A stretch of DNA of 64,000 bases from positions 25,398,552 through 25,462,551 of the forward strand of contig OX419756.1 in NCBI GenBank assembly GCA_948567375.1, read 5' to 3'. How positions within the stretch are numbered: the first letter of the stretch is position 1; each line of letters starts with the position of its first letter. Positions 1 through 11,523 of the stretch are shown one piece after another. Below the pieces are notes generated by a model. It saw only the letters and a list, made by a program, of their open reading frames with translations, searched no databases and was not told where the DNA came from. This DNA comes from Lunularia cruciata. Taxonomy: Eukaryota > Streptophyta > Marchantiopsida > Lunulariales > Lunulariaceae. Position numbers and translations under genes: made by a program.

Positions 1-1665
1 ACTACCTGGGCGAGAAGGCATTTGTAGTAGAGATAGACCACAAACCTCTAGTCTACCTCGAGACGCAAAAGGATCTATCTTGTCGCCAAATTTGGTGGGC
101 AGAGTGGCGACAATGCTTCAACATGACAATCACCTACGTGGAAGGTAAGAAGCAACTTGCATATGCATTCACCCACATGCCAATGGCCAACAACTTAGTG
201 GCAGAGGTTAAGATTAACCCTAAATTCTGGCAAGAGATTCTAGCTGCTACAAAAACTGATCCACAGATTGTCGAAGCACAATCATCCAAAGGTGTCACCA
301 ACACCCAAGGACTCACCTTTTGGGATGGTAGATTATGGATCCCAAATGTCCCAGAATTACGCACCACCATTCTAGCGGAATGTCATGATTCGGCCATTGC
401 AGCTCATGCCGGAGTGGACAAGACCTTGGATGCAATCAAGCGCCATTACTATTGGCCCAAGATGAGCAACGACGTGATGGACTATGTGCGTAGCTGCCTA
501 CTTTGTCAATAGAACAAAGCTTCTAATCAAGCTCCTGCAGGGCTCCTTCAACCTCTCCCCACTCTTACCCAACGTTGGGAACAAGTGAGTATGGATCTCA
601 TCTGTGAATTACCCAAGACCACCTCAAGGTTTGACTCCATTGTGGTCTTTGTGGACCGGCTCAGCAAAATGATTCATGTACACCCTACCACCAAGGAGGT
701 GACCGCTCCACAACTAGCTCAACTATACTTAGATGCAGTCTTTGCTCACCATGGCTTGTCTAGAATACTCATCACCAATAGAGGTACCCAATTCACCAAT
801 TTTTTTTGGCGAACACTCTTTGGTTTCTTCAAAACCAAGTTGGCCATGTCCACAGCTTACCACCCACAAACAGATGGCCAAACAGAGCGGGCGAATCGCA
901 TGATTGAAGACATGTTACACGGCTTCACCTTAGAAGAGCAAGAGAGGTGGGACACCCTATTACCCTTGGTGGAATTTGCTTACAACAATTCAGTGAATGC
1001 GTCCACTCAGGTCACTCCGTTCTTCCTCATGTATGGTGAGCATCCCTTCACACCTTCTAGCTTGATGAAGATCTGTCCAGTGACTACCAAGGTTGATGCA
1101 GTCAACACATTTGTTTCTAGAATCCAACAAGGTGTGGAGAGTGCTAAGCACAGGTTACAGATTGCACAAAATCGACAAAAGCAGTATGCTGATGCACACC
1201 GGAGGCACATGGAGTTCAATGTTGGGGATCAAGTGTGGCTATCGACAACCAACCTCACATTAGTTGGATCTCGTAAGCTCAAACCTCGTTTTATTGGGCC
1301 TTTCTTGATTCTTCGTCACATCGGTGCTGTGCCCTATCCTTGAGCTACCACCACACATGAAAATCCATCCAGTGTTCCATGTCTCCCTACTACGTAGATA
1401 TGCTCACCGATCAGGCCAAGGTCCTTCCACACAAGACATTTGACCTTGTCCGACAGTCATTGATGGCACAGAGGAATATGAAGTGGAGCGGATTCTCCAA
1501 AAACGCATGCGTGGTACTCACCATCCACGGGTGGAATATCTAGTACAATGGAAAGGTTACCCCCTCTATGAAGCAACCTGGGAACCCGCTGCCAATTTGG
1601 TACATGCACCGATGTTGGTGCAAGCATTTGAGCAACAATTGCACAACGAGGACGTTGCGTCTTAA
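1..1665 (+). pseudogene. Pol remnant of element A: RNase H end, integrase, chromodomain
   Basis: The reading frame starts in RNase H (DHKPLVYL motif), then shows the integrase HHCC zinc-binding region ending SCLLCQ, the integrase core (MDLICELP, ITNRGTQF, DGQTERAN), a GPY/F-like RFIGPF motif and a chromodomain at 1483-1665 (VEYLVQWKGYPLYEATWEP). Breaks seen against element B: TAG at 510-512 where B has CAG; Asn (AAT at 777-779) where B has the second catalytic Asp (GAT); and a 2-base loss near 1337 that puts a stop after RHIGAVPYP. The chromodomain is in another frame. Chromodomains in this family are known to direct integration to chromatin. Confidence 0.93.
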
Positions 1666-1678
1666 AAGGAGGGAGGTC
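1664..1678 (+). other. Polypurine tract of element A
   Basis: A purine-rich run just after the chromodomain stop and directly before the LTR start. It is the expected site for plus-strand DNA priming. The same run, slightly changed, precedes the 3' LTR of element B. Confidence 0.75.
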
Positions 1679-2263
1679 TGTAATACCAAGGGTTAGCCAT
1701 ATGATCTAGATGTGAAATTTGGTTTGGTAACATCTATAATGATGTTATACATGATGGTCAAAATAGATCAGATAGAAGTATCACCAAAAGAGTACTTCTA
1801 CTAATAGAGTAGGAACCGAAATATGCCTGAAATCTTTGAAGGCAATTTTGGAGGCCTTAACGGATGAATTAGGCCTTGAAAATGTGCAGATGCCCCCATC
1901 CAAATGGAAAAAAGGCTGGCCTTCCCTCCCCCTTGCTTTGTCTCGTCTAGAGCTTTCCAACAGTACCTTACTCACGTGATTCTGAGATTCCTACAGGAAG
2001 ATTCCCTAAAAGATTCCCTCTAGTCAAAGCTTGTTTGACCAACCAGATAGGACCTAGACCAGACAGGTCACCCATCCAACTAAGTAATCCAAGGGTGGAG
2101 CTTGCTGACATGTCACCTATGTGTGTCCCTAATCCTATGGTGGAGCTTCCTTGGAGGAGATCCTTGTTGTCTATATAATAAAGAGAAGGTGCTCCCTTGG
2201 GGCATCGAATGTTTGAGTGTGCAATCTGTGTTTTCTCTCTTCTCTTGTCCTCGGAGTATTACA
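1679..2263 (+). repeat. 3' LTR of element A (585 bp, short form)
   Basis: Starts TGTAATAC and ends GTATTACA, a perfect 8-bp terminal inverted repeat. A TATA-like CTATATAATA sits at 2171-2180. Compared with both LTRs of element B it lacks one of two diverged tandem units of about 150 bp. Its left part matches the first unit and its right junction matches the second, as expected from a deletion between the units. Confidence 0.92.
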
Positions 2264-3261
2264 ATAGGTATCTATCACCTTCTAGGGTTTAGATGCATTG
2301 GGTCTTCATTGACATGCAATAGCAATAGGAGCTCTTGATCTATCTAGGCCCCTCCTTTCCCTTCTACCATACATTCAAGTGGAGGACCTATATCATATAA
2401 TTCAAGAGTATGTTACGTTGTAGGTTAAGTTTGTTGTTTTGTATGCTACTTTGTTATTTTATCCATGTAGGGCTTTGGCCATTTTTTCTTCTTGGATTTT
2501 GGGCCCTTTTTGTTTGGGTCATCAACTCATTTGCTCCATCCACACTTCTATGTGCTTTTGTACCCTCTCTTTTTCTGGTGGGTTTTCCATTTCATCTTCA
2601 AGTCCCTATACAAACATTTTAATCAGGATAAAATGGTATAATACAAAATATTCATAATGATCCAATGTATACAAAAATCTAATTAGAATAATCTATACCA
2701 AACATTCTTTATCTAAGAGAAACCTTATCTCTTCAACAAAGGGGGATCCTAGTTTGATTTTGATATTGTTTCACTATAATTGCATGGATATGGATGTCTT
2801 GACACAAACATAACTAGTGATCATTTTGTGAAAGGTGGGCTCCATTAACATTGCTATGGAATGAAGACAGATCAAAAGGACATTCTCCTCAACATGACAA
2901 CCAGATTGAGATGTAGTATCTATCGAGAATGACCTTCAATTATTGCAAAGAGTAGTGCATTGCAACTCCCTTCATGATGTGTAACTTACTCTAATAGAAA
3001 GAATAAAGTATATATGAACAATAGCGTGGTACATAGAGGCTACTTCAATCATCTCACTCCTACAATGGAATGTCCTTTCCATTTTTGTATGGTACTCCTC
3101 ACATAATAGGGGTTTCAAAAATAGTTTTACAAAGGGCTATATATTTTCATATAAGTTTTTACAAGGTGAACAAAATCAATACGGGGTTTGTGTGAGAGGA
3201 AGAAAGGAACCGACTACGGACTTCCATCCAAGTTCCTTATTATTAGCAAACTCCATAATAG
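2264..3261. other. Spacer between the two chromoviruses; nothing recognised
   Basis: About 1 kb between the end of element A and the target site of element B. Short open frames here lack family motifs and codon structure. I see no second LTR, tRNA or conserved domain. It was probably continuous with the sequence now at 9868 before element B inserted. Confidence 0.6.
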
Positions 3262-3266
3262 GTGGT

Positions 3267-4003
3267 TGTAATACCAAGGGTTAGCCATATGATCTAGATG
3301 TGAAATTCGGTTTGGTAACATCTAGAATGATGTTATACATGATGGTCAAAATAGATCAGATAGAAGTATCACCAAAAGAGTACTTCTACTAATAGGGTAG
3401 AAACCGAAAAGACTTGGGAACCTTAGAACCAATAGCTAGACATATGATTTAAAGGTGAGAATTGGTTTGATAACATCTGGAAGATGTTACACATGATGGA
3501 CTAAACAGATCAGAAAGAGGTATCACCAAAAGGGGACTTCTACTAATAGAGTAGGAACCAAAATATGCCTAAAATCTTTGAAGGCAATTTTGGAGGCCTA
3601 AACGGATGAATTAGGCCTCGAAAATGTGCACATTCTCCCCCCAATGGAGGAGAGGTTGGCCTTCCCTCCCCCCTGGTCTGTCTCGTTGAGAGCTTTCCAA
3701 CGGTACCTTACTCATGTGATTTTGAGATTCCTACAAGAAGATTCCCTAAAAGATTCCCTCTGGTCAAAGCTCGTTTGACCAACCAGATAGGACCTAGACC
3801 AGACAGGTCACCCATCCAACTAAGTAATCCAAGGGTGGAGCTTGCTGACATGTCACCTATATGTGGCCCTAATCCTATGGTGGAGCTTCCTTGAAGGAGA
3901 TCCTTGTTGTCTATATAATAAAGAGAAGGTGCTCCCTTGGGGCATCAAATGTTTGAGTGTGCAATCTGTGTTTTCTCTCTTCTCTTGTCCTTGGAGTATT
4001 ACA
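3267..4003 (+). repeat. 5' LTR of element B (737 bp, long form)
   Basis: Bounded by TGTAATAC and GTATTACA. It carries two diverged tandem units: the first from the LTR start to about 3410, the second from about 3411 to 3560. Both contain the series TATCACCAAAAG then ACTTCTACTAATAG. The TATA-like element CTATATAATA at 3911-3920 should drive the element's transcript, with the following 80 bases as R/U5. Confidence 0.93.
3911..3920 (+). promoter_or_regulatory. TATA-like box in the LTR
   Basis: CTATATAATA, conserved in all three LTRs here (also 2171-2180 and 9773-9782), about 85 bases before the LTR end, the usual place for a retrotransposon promoter. The transcription start is not determined. 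Confidence 0.6.
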
Positions 4004-4004
4004 A

Positions 4005-4016
4005 TGGTATCAGAGC
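4005..4016 (+). other. Primer binding site, initiator tRNA-Met
   Basis: TGGTATCAGAGC, complementary to the 3' end of plant initiator methionine tRNA, lies one base after the 5' LTR. This is the standard minus-strand primer site of many plant LTR retrotransposons. Confidence 0.93.
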
Positions 4017-4605
4017 AAGTGTTCTAGTCCAAGAGAGTGGATCACCCCTCTTGGAATAGCACGAACTACTGAAACTGAGTAATTTGAGGTGGAGAACATA
4101 GAGTAATCGCTAGACTTAGGAAGGACTTTAGAGAGCGGATGGGATGGATGCGCCGGGGGGACAATTTCCCGCACCTAGCTTTCCATTCTCAAACCCATTC
4201 CACATCAAGGTTATGTACATCCAGCGTGAGCAGATGAGAGTATCGCTAGTTTATCACTTTGGTGCGGAATTCATTGACAGAGTGATGAACTCACCAAACC
4301 CGGTGATTCTACCTGTGGTGATATATGACAGAGAGTGGGATTTGACGATCTACATTCTATTATGATAATATGGATATGAATGTCCCAAATCCTCTCCCTT
4401 TCAACACTCAAGTAGAAACCGTTATGTAATGAGGCCAAAATTGATGTTTAGAGATTTTGTGGTTAGGAATTTAGGTGAGGAGTATTATCAACGAGTGATA
4501 GCTTCTGAGGTCCTAATGGTAGTTCCAATAGTTCGTGCGCCTTCCAGAGTGATTATATTGACTCTGTATTGAAGTAGACGTTAGAAATTGGGTGTTGCTG
4601 GAACC
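4017..4605 (+). other. Untranslated leader of element B
   Basis: About 590 bases between primer site and gag. It holds a 73-codon open frame (4144-4365) that I do not recognise and that lacks gag motifs. It is most likely leader RNA with packaging signals. Confidence 0.6.
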
Positions 4606-5619
4606 ATGGATCCGCAGTTGCAAGAGCTGGTGCAAGGAATGCAAGGGATGTTGAATGAATTTCGAGAGATTAAGATGACCATGGAGACATTGCAAAGTCA
4701 AGTGCAGATCCTCAGGAACGATCAGGCCATGCAAGAAGAAGAGCCGTCTCAAAACCCAGTACCTACGACTGAAGTACTTGGAGAGGCACCCGTGCCTACA
4801 AACCCTATCAACGATGAAGCCACATTGCTACTTCGGATGAAGAAGACCTGCAACATCGAGCCTTACAAGGGGCAGCGTACAATGGGAGTAGTGGAAAATT
4901 GGATCTCGAGAATGAATCGATATTTCCGATTGTTCTTAACAGAGATCACAGAGCATGCTGCATACGTGTTTGCATGTGGGTACTTGACCGATAAAGCCCT
5001 CACATGGTATGATGCTTGGGAACAATCCATGCTTGCAGAGAGAAGGGAGGTCACATGGACAGCAATGCAAGAAGGACTGCTCAAGAATTTCCAATCGGTG
5101 GATTCTGTGCAGATGGCTCAATCTCGACTATGGGGATTGAGACAGAAGAACAAAGTACAAGAGTATGTGGGGGCATTTTTGGATCTTCAAGTCGCAATTA
5201 CCGACATGAGTCCAGCAGAGGCTCTCGACAATTTCAAACGAGGGTTGAAAGAGCGGATTCGCCAAGAAGTCATGGTGCAAAACCCTCGCACGGTATTTGA
5301 AGCTATTGCTTATGCGCAGAGAATAGCTGGAGCATTAGGTGGAGGTGAAGGAGTAGTTCCACCTCAACATTATCGGGCAGAAATGCCACACATGGGTGGA
5401 CCAGTACCGATGGAATTGGGCAACCTTCGATTCCGGGATCGAGGAGCACGGCCGCTTCAAGGAGAGCGGGGACGGGTAGAAGAACGAAGAGATGGAGTCC
5501 CACGAGGAGAAGGGACTCGAGGAGAACAACGCCGTTGTTACAATTGTGGCCGTATTGGGCACATATCTACCAATTGTTGCACTCATTTCCCTAAAGGCCC
5601 TCGGCCTTCGTACAGGTGA
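4606..5619 (+). CDS. Gag capsid/nucleocapsid protein of element B
   Basis: A 337-residue open frame from the first good ATG (a longer reading would need a TTG start). Residues 1-60 are charged and helical, probably a coiled coil. The middle part matches the retrotransposon gag fold (TWYDAW, then FQSVDSVQMAQSRLWGL, then DNFKRGLKERIRQEV). The C-terminus has one CCHC zinc knuckle, CYNCGRIGHISTNC, which binds RNA. The frame ends with TGA at 5617-5619, and pol continues in a different frame. It is the only intact coding region of the element and could still supply capsid protein to related copies. Confidence 0.9.
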   Translation: MDPQLQELVQGMQGMLNEFREIKMTMETLQSQVQILRNDQAMQEEEPSQNPVPTTEVLGEAPVPTNPINDEATLLLRMKKTCNIEPYKGQRTMGVVENWISRMNRYFRLFLTEITEHAAYVFACGYLTDKALTWYDAWEQSMLAERREVTWTAMQEGLLKNFQSVDSVQMAQSRLWGLRQKNKVQEYVGAFLDLQVAITDMSPAEALDNFKRGLKERIRQEVMVQNPRTVFEAIAYAQRIAGALGGGEGVVPPQHYRAEMPHMGGPVPMELGNLRFRDRGARPLQGERGRVEERRDGVPRGEGTRGEQRRCYNCGRIGHISTNCCTHFPKGPRPSYR

Positions 5620-5684
5620 TCTTTGAACAACATGGAGAGGCACATTGAAGAGGAGGAAGTGGAAACCACTTCGGAAAACAAAGA

Positions 5685-8600
5685 TTGCCAGTAAATGTAC
5701 CTCGCGGCCTTAGTGGCTCAATAAGGAAGCAGAGAAGCAAGGGAAGGAAGAAGAATAATGCACAAAGATCCCAAAAGGCAACCTCACAATTGATTGTCGT
5801 GAATGGAATCCTAGAAGGTAATCAAGTGAGAGTATTAATAGATCCGGGAGCAACAGAGAATTTCTTGTCTCGCTCTGTTGCAATAAGCTTGGGAATGGAT
5901 CTAGAGAGAGATGGAAGTGAAGAAGTAGAGTTACCAAATGGGCAAATAGAGAGGATTGAATCATTACCTAGACGGGTAACCCTCTCTGTAGGAGAATATC
6001 AAGAAGCAATTGAGTGGCAAGTGATACAATTAGCCCGTTATGATGCAATTTTAGGCATGCCATGGATGGAGCAATACAACCCAATGGTGGATTGGAGGAA
6101 GAAAGTAGTGAGAACCCACCAATGGTCAATCATTGGGGTTAAAGAAAAATCACATCGGCAAAAATTGCCTCTATATGTCGTAGGGACGACAACTGTCTGT
6201 AAGATCGATAGATGTTTTATAGGTCTAATAAGAGAAGTCCAGAGTGCACAACTCGCTGGACAAATTCTTGAGAAATTGAAGGATGTGGTGGATGAGTTTC
6301 AAGATGTCTTTCTCGATGATCTACCCTTAGGATTACCACCTAAAAGGCGAGTAGATCACAAAATAGAGACACTCCCGGGGAAGACACCTCCTTGTAAGGC
6401 CCCATATCGCCTATCACCTCATGAGTTGGAGGAGTGTAAGACTCAAATTGAGGAGATGCTACAGAAAGAGTTCATCCAACCTAGCATATCACCATATGGG
6501 GCCCTTGTCTTGTTTGTGAAGAAGAAGGATGGTACAATGCGCATGTGCATTGACTATCGGGGTCTCAATCAGCAAACAGTGAAGAACAAATACCCCTTAC
6601 CTTGCATGGATGACATGTTTGATCAACTCCATGGAGCGAGATACTTCACCAAACTGGACTTGCGGAGCGGTTACAATCAAATCCAAATTGCAAAGGAGGA
6701 TATGTACAAAACTGCCTTTTGAACCAAGTATGGCCACTTTGAGTATCTTGTGATGCCTTTTGGCCTCACCAATGCGCCTGCCACTTTCATGAGCCTAATG
6801 AATGACATATTTTTTCCATACTTGGATAAGTCTGTTATCGTCTTCTTGGATGATATCTTAGTATATAGTAGCACGATGACAGAACACAAACAACATCTAC
6901 AAGAGGTCCTCCAGATTCTAAGACAGAATCAGTTGTACACCAAAATCTCAAAGTGTGAGTTTGGCAAGTCTGAAGTAGACTACTTAGGGCATAGAGTAAG
7001 TGCAAAGGGCATTCAAGTATTGACAGATAAAATAGAGGTCATTCAAAAATGGAGTGCCCCAGAAGATCAGACTCAACTTAAGAGCTTCTTGGGGTTGACG
7101 GGATTCTATCGTAGATTTGTCAAGGACTTCTCCAAGGTTGCACAACCTTTAACGGCACTACTTGGCAAGGGGAAGAAGTGGACATGGGGAACTGCACAAG
7201 AGTTGGCCTTTCAAGAATTGAAGGCCGCCTTGCTACATGCACCAATCTTGAAGTGGTATGACCCAAAATGTCCAATCAAGTTGGCTACGGATGCATCAGG
7301 CGTAGCAATAGGAGCAGTCCCACAACAAGAGTGGCATGACAGATGGCATCCAATTGCATATTTCTCTCGAAAGTTGTTACCGGCAGAGCGCAACTACCAC
7401 ACCACAGAACAAGAAGAGCTGGCCATTGTTCTAGCAACCAAGCATTGGAAGCACTACCTGGGCAAGAAGGCATTTGTAGTAGAGACAGACCACAAACCTC
7501 TAGTCTACCTCAAGACGCGGAAGGATCTATCTCGTCACCAAATTCGGTGGGCAGAGTGGCAACAACGCTTCAACATGACAATCACCTACGTGGAAGGTAA
7601 GAAGCAACTTGCATATGCATTCACCCGCATGCCAATGGCCAACAACTTGGTGGCAGAGGTTAAGATTAACCCTGAATTCTGGCAAGAGATTCTAGCTGCT
7701 ACAAAAACTAATCCACAGATTGTAGAAGCGCAATCGTCCAAAGGTGTCACCAGCACCCAAGGACTTACCTTTCAGGAGGGCCGATTGTGGATCCCAAATG
7801 TCCTAGAATTACGCACCACCATTCTTGTAGAATGTCATGATTTGGCCATTGCAGCTCATGTCGGAGTGGACAAGACCTTGGATGCAGTCAAGCGCCATTA
7901 CTATTGGCCCAAGATGAGCAACGATGTGATGGACTATGTGCGTACCTGCCTACTTTGTCAACAGAACAAAGCTTCTAATCAAGCTCCTGCAGGGCTCCTT
8001 CAACCTCTTCCCACTCCCACCCAACGTTGGGAACAAGTGAGTATGGATCAAGTTTGTGAATTACCCAAGACCACCTGAGGGTTTGACTCCATTGTGGTCT
8101 TTGTGGACCCGCTTAGCAAAATGATTCATGTACACCCTACCACCAAGGAGGTGACCGCTCCACAACTAGCTCAACTATACTTAGATGCAGTCTTTGCTCA
8201 CCATGGCTTGTCTAGAGTACTCATCACCGATAGAGGCACCCAATTCACCAGTTTGTTTTGGCAAATACTCTTTGGGTTCTTCAAAACCAAGTTGGCCATG
8301 TCTACAGCTTACCACCCACAAACAGATGGCCAAACAGAGCGGGTGAATCACACGATTGAAGACATGTTACGCGGCTTCACCTTAGAAGAGCAAGAGAGGT
8401 GGGACACCCTACTACCGTTGGTGGAATTCGCTTACAACAATTCAGTGAATGCCTCCACCCAAGTCACTCCGTTCTTCCTCATGTATGGTGAGCATCCCTT
8501 CACACCTTCTAGCTTGATGAAGATCCGTCCAGTGACTACCAAGGTTGATGCAGTCAACACATTTGTTTCTAGAATCCAACAAGGTGTGGAGAGCGCCAAG

Positions 8601-9115
8601 CACAGGTTACAGATTGCACAAAATTGACAAAAGCAGTATGCTGATGCACACCGGAGGCACATGGAGTTCAATGTTGGGGATCAAGTGTGGCTATCGACAA
8701 CCAACCTCACATTAGTTGGATCTCGTAAGCTCAGACCTCGTTTTATTGGGCCTTTCTTGATTCTTCGTCGATCGGCGCTGTGGCCTATCACCTTGAGCTA
8801 CCACCACACATGAAGATCCATCCAGTGTTCCATGTCTCCCTATTATGCAGATATGCTCCCCGATCAGGCCAAGGTACTTCCACATAGGACATTCGACCTT
8901 GTCCGACAGTCATTGATGGCATGGAGGAATATGAAGTAGAGCGGATTCTCCAAAAGCGCATGCGTGGTACTCGCCATCCACGGGTGGAATATCTAGTACA
9001 ATGGAAAGGTTACCCCCTCTATGAAGCAACTTGGGAACCCGCTGCCAATTTGGCACATGCACCGGTGTTGGTGCAAGCATTTGAGCAACAATTGCACAAC
9101 GAGGACGTTGCGTCT
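5685..9115 (+). pseudogene. Pol of element B: protease, RT, RNase H, integrase, chromodomain (broken)
   Basis: Domains in order: protease with [12 protein letters not shown] at about 5842 (the usual DSG/DTG is DPG here); reverse transcriptase with [12 protein letters not shown] and the catalytic FLDDILVYS near 6843; RNase H ([23 protein letters not shown]); integrase HHCC finger and core (ITDRGTQF, DGQTERVN); GPY/F motif; chromodomain 8921-9115. In-frame stops: TGA at 6720-6722 (Arg expected), TGA at 8076-8078 (Ser in element A), TGA at 8625-8627 (Arg in element A). A one-base loss near 8768 shifts the frame before the chromodomain. No single functional polyprotein can be made. Confidence 0.93.
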
Positions 9116-9116
9116 T

Positions 9117-9131
9117 AAAAGGAGGAAGGTA
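9117..9131 (+). other. Polypurine tract of element B
   Basis: A purine-rich stretch between the pol stop and the 3' LTR, matching the one at 1664-1678 with small changes. Confidence 0.75.
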
Positions 9132-9862
9132 TGTAATACCAAGGGTTAGCCATATGATCTAGATGTGAAATTTGGTTTGGTAACATCTAGAATGATGTTA
9201 TACATGATGGTCAAAATAGATCAGATAGAAGTATCACCAAAAGAGTACTTCTACTAATAGGGCAAAAACCGAAATAGACTTGGGAACCTTAGAACCAATA
9301 GCTAGACATATGATTTAAAGGTGAGAATTGGTTTGGTAACATCTGGAAGGATGTTACACATGATGGACTAAACAGATCAGAAAGAGGTATCACCAAAAGG
9401 GGACTTCTACTAATAGAGTAGGAACCAAAATATGCCTGAAATCTTTGAAGGCAATTTCGGAGGCCTAAACGGATGAATTAGGCCTCAAAAATGTGTGGAG
9501 GAAAGGCTAGAGGAAAGGCTAGCCTTCACTCCCCCTGGTTTGTCTCGTCGAGAGCTTTCCAACGGTACCTTACTCATGTGATTCTGAGATTCCTACAGGA
9601 AGATTCCCTAAAAGATTCCCTCTGGTCAAAGCTTGTTTGACCAACCAGATAGGACCTAGACCAGACAGGTCACCCATCCAACTAAGTAATCCAAGGGTGG
9701 AGCTTGCTGACATGTCACCTATCTGTGGCCCTAATCCTATGGTGGAGCTTCCTTGGAGGAGATCCTCTTTGCCTATATAATAAAGAGAAGGTGCTCCCTT
9801 GGAGCATCCCTTTGAGTGTGCAATCCATGTTTTCTCTCTTCTCTTGTCCTCGGAGTATTACA
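9132..9862 (+). repeat. 3' LTR of element B (731 bp, long form)
   Basis: Same ends and two-unit structure as the 5' LTR. Differences include indels in the second unit and a rearranged stretch near 9490-9530. TATA-like box at 9773-9782. Confidence 0.93.
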
Positions 9863-9867
9863 GTGGT

Positions 9868-10087
9868 TCATAGGAAACAAGGGATATGAAGATTTTAGTT
9901 TGCACACCAAAAAGCATTACACTTTAGGGTTACTGAAGTGCTTGATTTAATTTGAATCTAAATGCTAGCTACCAAAGCGGGAGATGGTTCTTCTCTAGAT
10001 CTGGATTGAGAGATTGAGAAATAGACTGCGGGTGGGAAAGATGGGGAGTGAATTCAATTGCAATGCCATCCAATTTCCTCAATTTCC
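9868..10087. other. Flank of element B; nothing recognised
   Basis: Continuation of the pre-insertion site. No gene motif seen. Confidence 0.5.
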
Positions 10088-10290
10088 TTGCTTGAAGGGA
10101 TCTCTTTACTAGTGTGAATTTATAACAATCAATTTATTGGCTTGAACATGGTTCTCTTGGTCTAGAGAGTGTGAATTTACTGGTTTGAATGGTCTCTCTA
10201 CATTTCAAAGAGTGTGAATTCACAATGATTCATTTTTCTTGAAGAATCTCCTCTAAGTGGTCACTCTATAGAGAGTGTGAATTCACTGTG
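10088..10290. repeat. Degenerate tandem repeat, unit about 45-65 bp, four copies
   Basis: GTGTGAATT recurs at about 10112, 10169, 10212 and 10275, each preceded by a TTGAA...CTCT block. The copies are imperfect and of unequal length. No coding sense seen. Confidence 0.6.
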
Positions 10291-11131
10291 TTTTTTTTAG
10301 GTGGATTCAAGAATTGAGGAAACAAAGTAGAGCACGCCAAGAGGTAGCAATCATGGAGAACTAACCAAAAACATTAGGAAATATATACAATGAATTATCC
10401 AATTAAGTTTGGAGACAATGTTGGATTAACTAGAAGATGAAGAGGGAGATTTAGATATGCTAAAACTATTGCTTAGTGGGTGGGAGTATTCACATTTGCA
10501 TAGCTACTTAGAACCCAAAGTTATGTACCCAAGAATTTGTGATTAAATATTTTAGAGGCCTAGATGTGATGGTATTCTGCCAGTTGACGAGAATGGACAT
10601 TTTTCTTTTTCAATATTTGTAGATCTGATAAAGGATCATAGGGTATTTCACAAGAACTACCAGCGGGAGCAAACACCGGTGTGGATCCAAATAGCTCTCA
10701 CTCTCGTTAGATTTGGTTATCATGGTAATGGAGCTTGTGTTGCAAGTGGGTTAAGCATTTGGTGCATTAGTGTGGGTTCAACAATTGCCTTTATAAATCA
10801 AGTCATGAAAGCCATATTAAATTGGATGAGTCAAGTGAAATGAAGCTTGGTAGAGAGAAAAGTAGGTCAAGGATGATGCAACAATGCCTTGCTCATCATC
10901 TCAAGGAAATGGAATAATAAAATGTTCCTTTGTAATAAAAATATCTTTTGGTATATGATAAGCACCAAATCCTTCTCTTATTCTTCTTTATGATGTAATA
11001 TTTTTTGGAGAATGTTAAGCACTAGTCTTGTTCTTATGTATGAACCTATTCGTTTTGTTTAGAATTTTGTATTGTATGAACCTGTTTTTGTAAACCTTCT
11101 CAGTCCAAGTTTGCCACTAGGTGGTGCCTGT
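10291..11131. other. Intergenic DNA; nothing recognised
   Basis: No open frame with family motifs, no RNA gene and no clear repeat. Confidence 0.5.
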
Positions 11132-11370
11132 TGATGCCCATTGTGGTTGTTGAAAGGCGCTTGTTGATCAGTTGGCGTCAGTTAACGCTCAATGTGGATG
11201 TTGGAAGGCACTAGGTGATGCCCGGTGTGGATGGGAAAAGGTGCAGGTTGATACATTAGCATCGGTTGATGCCTGGTGTAGATGTGAAACAACATTGGTT
11301 GATAGGTTGATACTGGTTGATGCCCAATGTGGATGGAAAAAGGTTGGTACTTGTTGCTGCCCATTGTGGT
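11132..11370 (+). repeat. Minisatellite-like repeat around TGATGCCCA-TGTGGATG
   Basis: The core recurs at about 11132, 11183, 11216, 11267, 11318 and 11354. Spacings are 51, 33, 51, 51 and 36 bases, all multiples of three. Read on the plus strand it gives a short periodic peptide (VDAQCGW-like). I have no evidence that it is translated. Confidence 0.65.
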
Positions 11371-11523
11371 TGCAAATCCAGATGTGAGTCCAAAGGTCTT
11401 GGTTCTAAATCCAAATATGAGCCTGCAATACAATCAGGTACCTGATCTCCCATTGCATAATTTTGATTGCCCTTTGGAGTAAATTTTCTCTACCCTCAAT
11501 CAATTTGCTGGTTGCTGGTTGTG

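Larger units (their letters stand above)
1..2263 (+). mobile_element. Ty3/gypsy chromovirus A, 3' part (RNase H, integrase, chromodomain, 3' LTR), cut by window edge
   Basis: Only the 3' part of this LTR retrotransposon is inside the window. The order RNase H end, integrase, chromodomain, purine tract and LTR is that of a chromovirus. Base 1 aligns to about 7453 of element B, and the two copies are nearly identical at DNA level from there to the LTR. The element ends at 2263 with GTATTACA, the inverse complement of its LTR start TGTAATAC. The 5' half and the left target-site copy lie outside the window. It is inactive: pol carries a stop codon, a frameshift and a changed catalytic residue. 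Confidence 0.95.
3262..9867 (+). mobile_element. Ty3/gypsy chromovirus B, complete LTR to LTR with target duplication
   Basis: The 5' LTR (3267-4003), primer site, leader, gag, protease, reverse transcriptase, RNase H, integrase, chromodomain and 3' LTR (9132-9862) follow in canonical order. The 5-bp GTGGT at 3262-3266 is repeated at 9863-9867, so this is one intact insertion event. Gag is open, but pol has at least three in-frame stops and a frameshift, so the copy cannot act on its own. The two LTRs differ by several substitutions and small indels, so the insertion is not very recent. Confidence 0.97.

Noticed and set aside
4144-4365. Open frame in the leader of chromovirus B
   Set aside because: No gag-like feature; probably chance within an untranslated leader.
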